A DNA stretch of 64,000 nt from Nocardioides mangrovicus (GTDB taxonomy: Bacteria > Actinomycetota > Actinomycetes > Propionibacteriales > Nocardioidaceae), in the NCBI RefSeq assembly GCF_003674065.1, contig NZ_RDBE01000007.1, positions 108,842-172,841 of the forward strand. Reading direction: 5' to 3'. Within the stretch, counting starts at the first letter, position 1. Each line of letters opens with the position of its first letter. Made by a program: the position numbers and the translations under genes. Below the pieces are notes generated by a model. The model was not told where the DNA came from. It saw only the letters and a program-made list of their open reading frames with translations, and ran no database searches. This document shows, one piece after another, positions 8,449 to 17,442 of this stretch.

Positions 8449-10082
8449 CGCGCGTCCCGGGAGTGGACGACCTCGCCGCCGACGAGGGTGTGGGCCACCT
8501 CGGTGAGGCCGACCTCGGCCAGCGGGTGCTCGAACGGGTCGCGGTCGAGCACGACGACGTCGGCGACCTTGCCGGCGACCAGCTCGCCGGAGTGCTCCTC
8601 GTCGTGGTTGAGGTAGGCGGTGCCGGCGGTGTGCGCGGTGATGGCGTCGGCCAGGCTGAGCGCCTGCTCGCCGAGGAAGGCCTCCGCGTAGCCGCCGTCG
8701 GCCTCGACCAGCGCCCGGTTGACCGCCACGTGGACGATGGCCAGCGGGTCGGCCGTGCTCACCGGCCAGTCGCTGCCCGAGGCCAGCCGCGCGCCGGAGC
8801 GGTGCAAGGCGCCGAAGGGGTACTGGTGCCGGGCGCGCTCCGCACCCAGGAACGGCACGGTGAGCTCGTCCATCTGCGGTTCGTGGCAGGCCCAGTAGGG
8901 CTGCAGGTTCGCCACCACGCCGAGCTCGGCGAACCGGGGCACGTCGTCGGGGTGCACCACCTGCAGGTGCGCCAGCGTGTGGCGGTGGTCGTGCTCGCCG
9001 TTCGCCGCGCGGGCCGCGGCGACCGCGTCGAGCGACTCGCGCACCGCGCGGTCGCCGAGGGCGTGGAAGTGCAGCTGGAAGCCCAGCGCGTCGAGCCGCA
9101 CGCTGGCCTCGGCCAGCAGCTCGGGCGGGACGAAGCTCTTGCCGCTGTTGGCCGTGACGCAGCCGCAGCCGTCGAGGTAGGGCTCGAGCATCCCGGCGGT
9201 GAAGTTCTCCGCGACGCCGTCCTGCATGATCTTCACGGCCTCGGCCCGGAAGCCCGCCTCGGCCGCGCGGGCCCGCTTCTCCACCAGCTCCTCGATCTGC
9301 TCCAGGCCGCGGGTGCGGTCCCACCACAGCGCCCCGACGACGCGGGCGCGCAGCCGTCCGCTGCGGGCGAGCTCGAGGTAGGCGGGAAGGATGTCGGGCA
9401 CGTCGTTGCTGGCGCCGACCATGGCGTCCTGCCAGCCGGTGACACCCCAGGCCAGCAGCCGGTCCTGCGCGAGGAGCAGGGCCTGCTCGACGTCGCCCTG
9501 GCTCGGCTTCTCGACCAGGTCGGCCACCAGTCGCATGGCGCCCTCCTGGAGGGTGCCGTCGGGCTCGCCGTCCGGGGTCCGCTCGATGCGTCCGTCGGTG
9601 GGGTCCGGGGTGTCCCGGGTGATGTCGGCGGCCCGCAGCGCGGCCGTGCTGACCCAGGCGGAGTGACCGTCGCGGCTGGGGAGGTAGACCGGCCGGCCGG
9701 GCGCGACGTCGTCGAGGTCGCCCGCCTGCGCGATGCCGCCGGGGAAGGCCTCCATCGACCAGCCGCCACCGGTGATCCACGCCGCGGCGGGGTGCTCCTC
9801 GGCGTACGCCCGGATCCGGGCCAGGTACTCCTCGCGGCTGCTCAGCCCGCCGAGGTCGCAGGCCAGCATCTCCAGGCCGGCGTGCACCGGGTGCACGTGA
9901 CAGTCCTGGAAGCCGGGCACCACCAGGCCGCCCGCGGCGTCGATCACCGTGGCTCCCTCGCGCTCGGCGTCGGCCCCGCCGACGGCGACGATGCGGCCGG
10001 CCTCCAGCAGCAGCGTGTCGTGGACGATCCCCGCCGGGGTGAACAGGTGGCCGTCGACGATGGCGACGCGCGGGCTCCTCAC
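8445..10082 (-). CDS. YtcJ-like metal-dependent amidohydrolase
   Basis: About 545 aa, amidohydrolase-3 family TIM barrel. Metal ligand motifs: GFQDCHVHP (HxH), then HFHALGDRAV, HTLAHLQVVHP and ASGSDWPVST. Members hydrolyse N-acyl or formamide bonds; the true substrate is unknown. Two in-frame GTG starts exist, 10091 and 10082. TAGCGT (10095-10090) overlaps the first and lies 7 nt before the second, so I prefer 10082 as a leaderless start. It leads the operon with the FAD oxidoreductase. Confidence 0.88.
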   Translation of the reverse strand: MRSPRVAIVDGHLFTPAGIVHDTLLLEAGRIVAVGGADAEREGATVIDAAGGLVVPGFQDCHVHPVHAGLEMLACDLGGLSSREEYLARIRAYAEEHPAAAWITGGGWSMEAFPGGIAQAGDLDDVAPGRPVYLPSRDGHSAWVSTAALRAADITRDTPDPTDGRIERTPDGEPDGTLQEGAMRLVADLVEKPSQGDVEQALLLAQDRLLAWGVTGWQDAMVGASNDVPDILPAYLELARSGRLRARVVGALWWDRTRGLEQIEELVEKRARAAEAGFRAEAVKIMQDGVAENFTAGMLEPYLDGCGCVTANSGKSFVPPELLAEASVRLDALGFQLHFHALGDRAVRESLDAVAAARAANGEHDHRHTLAHLQVVHPDDVPRFAELGVVANLQPYWACHEPQMDELTVPFLGAERARHQYPFGALHRSGARLASGSDWPVSTADPLAIVHVAVNRALVEADGGYAEAFLGEQALSLADAITAHTAGTAYLNHDEEHSGELVAGKVADVVVLDRDPFEHPLAEVGLTEVAHTLVGGEVVHSRDAR

Positions 10083-10089
10083 GCCGCTC

Positions 10090-10095
10090 ACGCTA
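10090..10095 (-). promoter_or_regulatory. -10 element TAGCGT for the amidohydrolase operon
   Basis: Minus-strand TAGCGT, then 7 nt, then GTG at 10082. It overlaps the alternative GTG at 10091, which argues against that start. Confidence 0.45.
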
Positions 10096-10151
10096 GTGCC
10101 CGCGCCCGGGGGCCGCTCGCGCGCCGGTCACACGGCTGAGAGGCTGGGCCG

Positions 10152-11021
10152 GTGGAGCTGCAGGAGGTCGCCGAGGGGCTCTACGCCGGCCTGCCCGCGG
10201 ACTTCACGCCGGCCCGCACCGCCGCGGAGAAGCAGGCGAAGGCCGAGGGCGACAAGGAGCTGGCGACGGCGCTGAAGGCGCTGCGCAAGCCGTCGGTGGG
10301 AGCGTGGGCGGTGAACCAGCTGGTGCGCCGGGAGGCCGACCAGCTCGACCAGGTGCTGGCCCTGGCCGAGCAGCTGCGGGCGGCGGCCGAGGCCCTCGAC
10401 GGCGCCGAGCTGCGCGCGCTGACCAAGCAGCGTCGTCAGCTCACCAGCGCCCTGACGACCCGAGCCCGCCAGCTCGCGCTGGAGCAGGGCAGCCGGCTCA
10501 CCCCGGCCGTCGCCGACCAGGTCGAGGCCACGCTCAACGCCGCGCTGCTCGACGCCACCGCGGCCGACGCCGTCCGCACCGGGCTGCTGGTCGCCACCCT
10601 CGCCGCCACCGGCGTTGACGACGCCGACCACGCCGCGGCCGTCGCCATCCCCGAGGCGATGGGCACCCGTGCCGCGCCCGCCGCGGCACCTGCGACGCCG
10701 CTGCGCGCGGTGCCCGACAACCTGGCCGTCAAGCGCGAGGCGGCCCAGGACGCCGTCGCGACCGCGCAGGCCGAGGTCGACGTCGCCGAGCGGGCCCGGG
10801 TCAAGCAGCAGCGTGCCGTCGAGAAGCTCCACGGCCGCCGGCTGCAGCTGCGCGGTGAGGTCGACGAGCTGCAGCGGCGCATCGACGACCTCGAGGAGCA
10901 GGCCGACGAGCTCGAGGACGAGATCGAGGTGGCCGAGCAGGACGCCGAGGACGCCGAGAGCGCCCTCGAGGACGCGCAGACCGAGCTGGCCGAGCGCGAG
11001 GCCGCCCTCAGTCGTCTGTGA
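10152..11021 (+). CDS. Hypothetical coiled-coil protein
   Basis: 289 aa, no function recognised. N-terminal helical part (EGLYAGLPADFTPARTAAEK, then KALRKPSVGAWAVNQLVR), an Ala/Pro-rich linker (about 170-190) and a strong heptad coiled coil to the C-terminus (about 195-287, e.g. VDELQRRIDDLEEQADELED). No signal peptide or membrane segment. GTG start, divergent from the amidohydrolase. Its 3' end overlaps the convergent chorismate mutase by 14 nt. Confidence 0.75.
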   Translation: MELQEVAEGLYAGLPADFTPARTAAEKQAKAEGDKELATALKALRKPSVGAWAVNQLVRREADQLDQVLALAEQLRAAAEALDGAELRALTKQRRQLTSALTTRARQLALEQGSRLTPAVADQVEATLNAALLDATAADAVRTGLLVATLAATGVDDADHAAAVAIPEAMGTRAAPAAAPATPLRAVPDNLAVKREAAQDAVATAQAEVDVAERARVKQQRAVEKLHGRRLQLRGEVDELQRRIDDLEEQADELEDEIEVAEQDAEDAESALEDAQTELAEREAALSRL

Positions 11022-11337
11022 CCTGCTGCTCCTGCCGGTGCTCCTCGGCGATCGCCTCGTGGTGGCGTACCACCTCCGCGACCACGAAGGTCAGGTACTT
11101 CTCGGCGATGGCGGGGTCGAGGTGGGCCTGCGTGGAGAGCTGTCGCAGCCGGTCGATCTGACGCGCCTCCCGGGCCGGGTCGGCCGGGGGCAGGCCGTGC
11201 TGGGCCTTGTACTGCCCGACCGTGCGCGTGAGCTTGAACCGCTCGGCCAGCAGGTTGATGAGGGCGGCGTCGAGGTTGTCGATGCTGCCGCGCAACCGGT
11301 CCAGCTCCTCGGGCACGCCCGACGACGACGCGGTCAT
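11008..11337 (-). CDS. Chorismate mutase, AroQ type
   Basis: 109 aa, the compact all-helical AroQ fold: LRGSIDNLDAALINLLAERF, YKAQHGLPPADPAREARQ and LDPAIAEKYLTFVVAEVVRHH. It turns chorismate into prephenate for Phe and Tyr. It looks cytoplasmic with no leader. The start ATG overlaps the DUF1028 stop (ATGA), so it is the second gene of a two-gene operon. Mycobacterial homologues of this type are activated by class II DAHP synthase, which is encoded about 7 kb away here. Confidence 0.92.
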   Translation of the reverse strand: MTASSSGVPEELDRLRGSIDNLDAALINLLAERFKLTRTVGQYKAQHGLPPADPAREARQIDRLRQLSTQAHLDPAIAEKYLTFVVAEVVRHHEAIAEEHRQEQQVTDD

Positions 11338-12167
11338 CGGGCCTCCCGCAGCAGCTCGAGGACGACCCGGTCGACCCAGCCGTCACCGACCCGCATCTCG
11401 TAGTTCGACGCACCCACCCAGGCGTCGAAGTCGTCGTAGCCCAGCGCCTGCGCGCGGTCGAGGAGCTCGTCGGCCAGCTCGGGGGTGACCGGTACCTTCT
11501 CCTCCTCGGTCGAGGCCGTCAGGTAGAGCGCGTGCAGGTCCACCAGCCGGGCCAGCTCGGGGATGGGCTCGGGGTGGTCGTCGACACGCAGGTCGACCGC
11601 GACGTCGTCGAGGCCGTCGTAGCCGGCGCCCTCGCGCACGACGAGCAGTGCGGCCGACTGCCGGCCGCGCCGGTCGCCACCGGCAGCGTCGCCGGCGGCG
11701 AGCGCCGCCAGCAGCCGGTGGACCAGCGCCTGACCGGTGCTGGCCTCGTAGGCCTCGCGCATCTGCTCCACGACCTCGGGGCCGGCCAGGATGTTGCCCT
11801 GCACGGCGAAGCCGCCACCCTCGGTGGAGCCGGAGAGCCCGCCCGCCCAGTCCAGGCAGTCGGCGCCGGTGAAGGTCGCGGCGTTGCCGTCGGAGTCGAC
11901 GATGCCGGCCTGCCGGTGGGCGCGGCCCTCGTCGTCCTCCAGCAGCCGGTCGAGCGCGACCTGGGCGGTGGCACCCTCGTCGAGCATCGCCAGCCCCAGC
12001 GGCTTGTAGGTGACGTTGGCCGAGGCCTGGGTGGCGAGCGCGCCGATGCCGGCCACCGCGGCCGGCACCGCCGATCCCACGGCCAAGAACTTCGAGGCGA
12101 CCGCGACGCCCCACTCCGGCTCACCGGTGGGTCCGTCGTCGGCCCTCGCCACGATCGAGAACGTCAT
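11334..12167 (-). CDS. DUF1028 domain protein (Ntn-hydrolase-like)
   Basis: 277 aa beginning MTFSIVARADDG, the family's typical N-terminus, with GVAVASKFLAVGSAVPA and ALATQASANVTYKPLGL. DUF1028 has an Ntn-hydrolase-like fold but no settled reaction; C-terminal extensions like the one here (about 205-277) are common. ATG at 12167 is supported by TAGATT 8 nt upstream (leaderless). It is coupled to chorismate mutase by a 4-nt overlap. Confidence 0.88.
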   Translation of the reverse strand: MTFSIVARADDGPTGEPEWGVAVASKFLAVGSAVPAAVAGIGALATQASANVTYKPLGLAMLDEGATAQVALDRLLEDDEGRAHRQAGIVDSDGNAATFTGADCLDWAGGLSGSTEGGGFAVQGNILAGPEVVEQMREAYEASTGQALVHRLLAALAAGDAAGGDRRGRQSAALLVVREGAGYDGLDDVAVDLRVDDHPEPIPELARLVDLHALYLTASTEEEKVPVTPELADELLDRAQALGYDDFDAWVGASNYEMRVGDGWVDRVVLELLREAR

Positions 12168-12175
12168 GCCTGCAG

Positions 12176-12181
12176 AATCTA
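12176..12181 (-). promoter_or_regulatory. -10 element TAGATT for the DUF1028-chorismate mutase operon
   Basis: Minus-strand TAGATT, 8 nt before ATG at 12167; leaderless geometry. Confidence 0.45.
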
Positions 12182-12238
12182 GCCGTCGGCCCCCGTCCGG
12201 TTCTGCACAGACCTGCGGCCCCGGTTGCACGCTTCCTC

Positions 12239-13522
12239 ATGGTCTGGGCCGCGTTCACCTCCCAGACTGGACCGGTGCTCGACCGCCTGGGCTTCCCCGA
12301 CGTCCGCCGCCACCGGCGGTTCGTCGCCGCGTTCGGCATCGACGCGCTCGGCAGCGGGGTCTGGCTGCCGATGTCGGTCCTGTACTTCGTGGCGGTGACG
12401 CCGCAGAGCCTCGCCCGGATCGGGTTGGCGCTGACCATCGCCAACGTCGTCACCATCCCGTTCGCGCTGCTCGTCGGGCAGCTGATCGACCGCTACGACG
12501 CCAAGCGCGTGCTGCAGGTCGGCAACCTGGTGCAGGCGCTGGGCTTCGCGGCGTACCCGCTGGCCCACAGCTGGTGGTCCATCGCGCTGGTGGTGACGGT
12601 GCCCTGCCTGGGCCGCACGATGTTCTGGGGCTCCTATTCCGCCCTGGTCGCGGCGGTCTCCGAGCCGGGGGAGCGGGAACGGTGGTTCGGCTTCCTCGGC
12701 GCGCTGCGCAACAGCGGGTTCGCGGTCGGAGGCCTCGTGGCGGGCGCGGTGATCACTGCGGACCATCCCGAGCTCTTCCACGCCGTCGCGCTGCTCAACG
12801 CGGCCAGCTACCTGCTCTCCTTCGTGCTGCTGGTGCCGCCGCTGCCGGATCGGGGCGTCGCCGCCGAGAAGGCGCCGGCCTCGCCCCACGGGTTCGCCGA
12901 GGTGCTGGGCGACCGCGGCTATCGCTGGCTCATCGGCGCCAATGCGGGCTACGCGCTCGGCTCGATGGCGCTCAACGTGGTGATGCCCGTCTACATCGTC
13001 GAGGTGCTGGGGCTGCCGGGCTGGGTCTCGGCGGGCGTCTACGTCCTCAACACCGTGCTGATCGGCGTCTTGCAGGGCATCGTGGTGCGCCGGATGACCG
13101 GCGCCCTGCGCTGGCGCGTCGTCAGCCTGGCCGCGGTGTTCATGGCGATCTCGTTCGTGCTGCTCTACGGCGCGGGCGAGCTCGCCCGGTGGCTCTCGAT
13201 CCTGGTCGTGCTGGTGGCCGCCGTCGTCTACACGACCGGAGAGATGGTGGGCGGGCCCGTGCTCTCGACGCTGGCCGCCGAGTCGCCGCCCGAGCACCTG
13301 CGCGGGCGCTACCTGGCCACCTTCCAGCTCTCCTGGAACGGCGCCGGCGCGCTGGCGCCGGTGCTCTACCTCTGGCTGCTGGGCATCGACCGGCTGGCGG
13401 TCTGGTCGGCGCTGGTGGTGGTCGTGCTGCTGGGGGCACTGTGCGCGGCGCGGATGCGTCGCTGGCTGACCCTGGCCGACCTGCCGGTGGTGAACCGGAT
13501 CGTGCTCCCCGCCTCCTCGTGA
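12239..13522 (+). CDS. MFS transporter
   Basis: 427 aa polytopic membrane protein, about 12 hydrophobic segments, with the MFS loop 2-3 motif in the form GQLIDRYDAKRVL (about 75-87) and an inter-lobe loop around 205-220. Probably a proton-driven exporter; substrate unknown. ATG at 12239 is the longest start, and GTG at 12275 (VLDRLGFPDV) is a plausible alternative. No clear ribosome binding site before either. Divergent from DUF1028. Confidence 0.85.
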   Translation: MVWAAFTSQTGPVLDRLGFPDVRRHRRFVAAFGIDALGSGVWLPMSVLYFVAVTPQSLARIGLALTIANVVTIPFALLVGQLIDRYDAKRVLQVGNLVQALGFAAYPLAHSWWSIALVVTVPCLGRTMFWGSYSALVAAVSEPGERERWFGFLGALRNSGFAVGGLVAGAVITADHPELFHAVALLNAASYLLSFVLLVPPLPDRGVAAEKAPASPHGFAEVLGDRGYRWLIGANAGYALGSMALNVVMPVYIVEVLGLPGWVSAGVYVLNTVLIGVLQGIVVRRMTGALRWRVVSLAAVFMAISFVLLYGAGELARWLSILVVLVAAVVYTTGEMVGGPVLSTLAAESPPEHLRGRYLATFQLSWNGAGALAPVLYLWLLGIDRLAVWSALVVVVLLGALCAARMRRWLTLADLPVVNRIVLPASS

Positions 13523-13577
13523 TTCCCGCTAGTGTGACCGACGTCCCTTTGAACGATCCAACGAAGGAGCGAGGTCC

Positions 13578-14606
13578 ATGCGCGTCGGAGTGCTCACCGG
13601 GGGCGGCGACTGCCCTGGCCTGAACGCCGTCATCCGGGCGGTCGTGCGCCGCGGCGTGAAGGAGTTCGGGTTCGAGTTCATCGGCTTCCGCGACGGCTGG
13701 AAGGGCCCCCTGGAGGGCGTCACCACCGAGCTGGGCATCGCCCAGGTGCGCGGCATCCTGCCCCGCGGCGGCACCATCCTCGGGTCCTCGCGCACCAACC
13801 CGTTCAAGGTCGAGGGCGGCGTCGAGCAGATCAAGGCCAACCTGGCCGAGGCCGGCGTCGACGCGCTGGTCGCCATCGGCGGCGAGGACACCCTGGGCGT
13901 CGCGACGAAGCTGGCCGAGCTCGGAGTCGACGTCGTGGGCGTGCCGAAGACGATCGACAACGACCTTTCGGCCACCGACTTCACCTTCGGCTTCGACACC
14001 GCGGTCAACATCGCGATGGAGGCCATCGACCGGCTCCACACCACCGCCGAGTCGCACCACCGGGTGCTCGTCGTGGAGGTGATGGGCCGCCACGCCGGCT
14101 GGATCGCGCTGCACGCGGGCATGGCCGGGGGCGCCAACGTCGTGCTGATCCCCGAGCAGCCGTTCGACATCGGCCGCGTCTGCGACTTCGTCGAGGAGCG
14201 GTTCAAGAGCCAGTACGCCCCGATCATCGTGGTCTCCGAGGGCGCGGTGCCGGTCGAGGGGGGCGACATGACGCTGGTCTCGGGGGAGCAGGACGCCTTC
14301 GGCCACGTCCGGCTGGGTGGCATCGGCGACCGGATCGCCGGCGAGATCGAGCAGCGCACCGGCAAGGAGTCCCGCGCGGTGGTGCTCGGCCACGTGCAGC
14401 GCGGCGGCACGCCGACCGCCTTCGACCGCTGGCTGGCCACCCGCTTCGGGCTGCACGCGATCGCCGCGGTGGCCGACGGCGACTTCGGCACGATGATGGC
14501 GCTGCGCGGCGCCGACATCGTCCGCGTGCCGCTCAAGGAGGGCACCGGCGAGCTGAAGCTGGTCAGCCCGGAGGAGTACGCCGAGGCCGCGGTCTTCTTC
14601 GGGTAG
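13578..14606 (+). CDS. 6-phosphofructokinase, group III, PPi-type active site
   Basis: 342 aa, phosphofructokinase fold: GVLTGGGDCPGLNAVIR at the N-terminus, GGEDT at 101-105, PKTIDND at 123-129 and MGRHAGWIALHAG. It phosphorylates fructose 6-phosphate. Asp104 and Lys124 are the pair seen in PPi-dependent enzymes such as the Amycolatopsis methanolica PPi-PFK, whereas ATP enzymes have Gly at both, so PPi is the likely donor and the reaction reversible. An AAGGAG site (13564-13569) is 8 nt before the ATG. A single-gene unit. Confidence 0.93.
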   Translation: MRVGVLTGGGDCPGLNAVIRAVVRRGVKEFGFEFIGFRDGWKGPLEGVTTELGIAQVRGILPRGGTILGSSRTNPFKVEGGVEQIKANLAEAGVDALVAIGGEDTLGVATKLAELGVDVVGVPKTIDNDLSATDFTFGFDTAVNIAMEAIDRLHTTAESHHRVLVVEVMGRHAGWIALHAGMAGGANVVLIPEQPFDIGRVCDFVEERFKSQYAPIIVVSEGAVPVEGGDMTLVSGEQDAFGHVRLGGIGDRIAGEIEQRTGKESRAVVLGHVQRGGTPTAFDRWLATRFGLHAIAAVADGDFGTMMALRGADIVRVPLKEGTGELKLVSPEEYAEAAVFFG

Positions 14607-14671
14607 GCGAAGCGAGCGCCAGCGAGCGGACGTCGGCGGTTGGTCTGGACGTCCGGCAGAGGCCAGGATGC

Positions 14672-14714
14672 GACGTCTCGGCGGCCAGGACGCACGAGGA
14701 TGCGACGCCTGAGC
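14672..14714 (+). repeat. 32-nt-period intergenic repeat, copy 1
   Basis: Two GACGYCT cores (14672 and 14704) exactly 32 nt apart, each preceded by GGATGC. The same core and spacing recur at 55407-55480. The neighbouring bases (14613-14632, GCGAGCGCCAGCGAGCG type) are also low-complexity. Sits between pfk and the permease gene. Confidence 0.5.
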
Positions 14715-14724
14715 GGGGGTTGAC

Positions 14725-14743
14725 GGGTCAGGGAGACTGACCC
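14725..14743 (+). promoter_or_regulatory. Inverted repeat over the permease ribosome binding site
   Basis: GGGTCA (14725-14730) and TGACCC (14738-14743) are exact 6-bp inverted repeats ending at the permease ATG. The GGGAG Shine-Dalgarno (14731-14735) is in the loop. It could be an operator or a translation-modulating hairpin. Confidence 0.35.
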
Positions 14744-16192
14744 ATGGCAACCACCCAGGAAGACGTCAACGGACCGACACCGGACCTCAAGCGGGTGATG
14801 GGCCCCGGCCTGCTGCTGCTGTTCATCGTCGGCGACATCCTCGGGGCGGGCGTGTACGCCGTCACCGGGCAGATGGCCACCGAGGTGGGCGGCATCGTGT
14901 GGCTGCCGTTCCTGGTGGCGTTCGCGGTGGCCACGCTGACCGCGTACTCCTACCTCGAGCTGGTCACCAAGTACCCGCGGGCGGCCGGTGCCGCGCTGTA
15001 CACCCACCAGGCGTTCGGCGTGCACTTCGTGACCTTCCTGGTGGCGTTCGCGGTCATCTGCTCCGGTGTCACCAGTGCCTCGACGTCGTCGAACCTGCTC
15101 GCCACCAACCTGCTCGCCGGCCTCGACGGCATCGGCATGGGCGTGCCGATGGGGGAGAACGCCGTCACCGTGGTGGCGCTGCTGTTCATGCTGCTGCTGG
15201 CCGCCATCAACCTGCGCGGGGTGGGTGAGAGCGTGAAGTTCAACGTCGTGCTGACCCTGGTGGAGATGTCGGCGCTGGCCATCGTGATCGTCATCGGCTT
15301 CGTGGCCATGGGCCGGGGCAACGCCGACGTCGGGCGCATCGTCGCCTTCGAGTCCGGCGCCGATCGCGGCATCTTCCTGGCCGTCACGGTCGCCACGGCG
15401 GTGGCCTTCTTCTCGATGGTCGGCTTCGAGGACTCGGTCAACATGGTCGAGGAGACCAAGGACCCCGAGCGGGTCTTCCCGCGGATGATGCTCACCGGGC
15501 TCGGGATCGCGGTGATCATCTACGTGCTGGTGGCGATCAGCGTCATCGCGGTGATCCCCGAGGGCCGTATCGAGGAGGTCGTCGCCGAGGACGGCAAGGT
15601 GCTCCTCAACGTCGTCCAGATCGGCGCCCCGGGGCTGCCGGTGGACAAGATCTTCCCGTTCCTGACCGTCTTCGCGGTGGCCAACACCGCGCTGATCAAC
15701 ATGCTGATGGCCAGCCGGCTGCTCTACGGCATGGCCCACCAGGACGTGCTCCCGCGCGGGCTGGGCAAGGTGCTGCCCGGACGTCGGACGCCGTGGGCCG
15801 GGATCGCCTTCTCCACCGCGCTCGCGCTGGGCCTCATCGTGGTGGTCACCTACCTGTCGGGCACCACCGTCATCGGGGCGCTCTCGGGCACCACGGGTCT
15901 GCTGCTGCTGGTGGTGTTCGCGGTGGTCAACGTCGCGGTGCTGGTGCTGCGGCGCGACCCGACGCCGGACCTCGCGTTCCGCGCGCCGACCGCGGTGCCG
16001 CTGGTCGGCGCTGTCGCCTGCCTGTTCCTCGCGGGGCCCTGGGCCCGCGACCGCGACGACTGGGTCCAGTACCAGATCGCGGGCGGGATGCTGCTGCTCG
16101 GCGTCGTGCTGTGGGCCGTCACCTGGTTCACGAACCGGGCGATCCGGGCACAAGCCACCGGCTTCCGCGACATCGAGCACCTCGAGGAGTGA
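14744..16192 (+). CDS. APC-family amino-acid permease
   Basis: 482 aa, about 12 membrane segments. MGPGLLLLFIVGDILGAGVY is the first helix with the APC unwound GxGxG-like region, and VGFEDSVNMVEETKDPERVFPR is the conserved helix 6 and loop 6-7 motif. It imports an amino acid or amine by cation symport or exchange; substrate not predictable. GGGAG lies 8 nt before the ATG. Confidence 0.9.
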   Translation: MATTQEDVNGPTPDLKRVMGPGLLLLFIVGDILGAGVYAVTGQMATEVGGIVWLPFLVAFAVATLTAYSYLELVTKYPRAAGAALYTHQAFGVHFVTFLVAFAVICSGVTSASTSSNLLATNLLAGLDGIGMGVPMGENAVTVVALLFMLLLAAINLRGVGESVKFNVVLTLVEMSALAIVIVIGFVAMGRGNADVGRIVAFESGADRGIFLAVTVATAVAFFSMVGFEDSVNMVEETKDPERVFPRMMLTGLGIAVIIYVLVAISVIAVIPEGRIEEVVAEDGKVLLNVVQIGAPGLPVDKIFPFLTVFAVANTALINMLMASRLLYGMAHQDVLPRGLGKVLPGRRTPWAGIAFSTALALGLIVVVTYLSGTTVIGALSGTTGLLLLVVFAVVNVAVLVLRRDPTPDLAFRAPTAVPLVGAVACLFLAGPWARDRDDWVQYQIAGGMLLLGVVLWAVTWFTNRAIRAQATGFRDIEHLEE

Positions 16193-16277
16193 GCCGGGCC
16201 GCGGTCCAGGTGAACACTGGGTGAACCAGGGTTCCGACCCCTGCCGCTCGGGCCGCGCAAGCGCGAGGCTAGCGGCC

Positions 16278-17429
16278 GTGACGGAGATGATCATCCTGGT
16301 CCTGGTGGTAGTCACCGCCTTGGCCTTCGACTTCACCAACGGGTTCCACGACACCGGCAACGCGATGGCCACCTCCATCGCCACCGGCGCCTTGAAGCCC
16401 AAGATCGCCGTGGCCCTCTCCGCGGTGCTCAACGTGGTCGGTGCCTTCCTCTCGATCGCGGTGGCCGCCGCCATCGCCAAGGACCTGGTCGACCAGAGCG
16501 TCGTGACGCTCCCGCTCATCTTCTGCGGCCTCGTCGGCGGCATCACCTGGAACCTCCTGACCTGGCTGCTCGGTCTTCCGTCGAGCTCCTCCCACGCGCT
16601 GATCGGCGGCCTCATCGGGGCGGTGATCGCCGCCGTCGGCATGCACGGCGTGCTGTGGACGGGCGTGGCCAGCAAGGTCGTCATCCCGGCCGTGCTCTCG
16701 CCGGTGATCGCCGGCTCGGTGGCCGCGCTGGGCACCTGGCTGGTCTACCGCAGCACCCGGCGGGTGAGCGCCCGCAACCGCCAGGACGGCTTCCGCTGGG
16801 GCCAGGTGGCCTCGGCGTCCTTGGTCTCGCTGGCCCACGGCACCAACGACGCCCAGAAGACGATGGGCGTCATCTTCTTGGCCCTCATCGCCCACGGCAG
16901 CGTGAAGGGCTCCGACGACGTTCCGGTCTGGGTGATCCTCGCCTGCGGCCTGGCCATCGGGCTCGGGACCTACATCGGCGGCTGGCGTGTCATCCGCACG
17001 CTCGGCAAGGGCCTGGTCGAGATCGAGTCGCCCCAGGGCATGGCCGCCGAGGCCGCGTCCGCGGCGGTCATCTTGGCCTCCAGCCACTTCGGGTACTCGC
17101 TGTCCACCACCCACGTCGCCACCGGCTCGATCCTCGGCAGCGGGGTGGGCAAGCCGGGCGCCGCGGTGCGCTGGGGAGTGGCCGGCCGCATGGTCGTGGC
17201 CTGGCTGCTGACGCTGCCCTCGGCCGCGGTCGTCGGCGCCGTCACCTACGGCGTCGCGCACCTGATCGGCGGTGCCGCCGGCGTCGGTGTCGTCTTCGTC
17301 GGCATGCTCGCCCTGGCCGGCTTCATGGCCTACCGCGCGCGGGCCACGCTCGTGAACGCGGACAACGTCAACGAGGAGTGGGAGGGCGGTGTCGCTCCGG
17401 CGTCCGCCTCCGTCCACGCCGGCGTCTGA
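16278..17429 (+). CDS. PiT-family inorganic phosphate transporter
   Basis: 383 aa. Two PD001131-type repeats characteristic of PiT: FTNGFHDTGNAMATSIATGA near the N-terminus and LAHGTNDAQKTMGVI in the second half. Low-affinity proton- or metal-phosphate symport. I chose GTG at 16278 (VTEMIILVLVVV) because the first membrane helix begins right after it; GTG at 16221 would add 19 hydrophilic residues. It is followed by a small membrane protein and a DUF3349 protein, the gene order known around pitA in Mycobacterium tuberculosis (Rv0545c-Rv0543c). Confidence 0.92.
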   Translation: MTEMIILVLVVVTALAFDFTNGFHDTGNAMATSIATGALKPKIAVALSAVLNVVGAFLSIAVAAAIAKDLVDQSVVTLPLIFCGLVGGITWNLLTWLLGLPSSSSHALIGGLIGAVIAAVGMHGVLWTGVASKVVIPAVLSPVIAGSVAALGTWLVYRSTRRVSARNRQDGFRWGQVASASLVSLAHGTNDAQKTMGVIFLALIAHGSVKGSDDVPVWVILACGLAIGLGTYIGGWRVIRTLGKGLVEIESPQGMAAEAASAAVILASSHFGYSLSTTHVATGSILGSGVGKPGAAVRWGVAGRMVVAWLLTLPSAAVVGAVTYGVAHLIGGAAGVGVVFVGMLALAGFMAYRARATLVNADNVNEEWEGGVAPASASVHAGV

Positions 17430-17442
17430 GAGGGGACACGAC

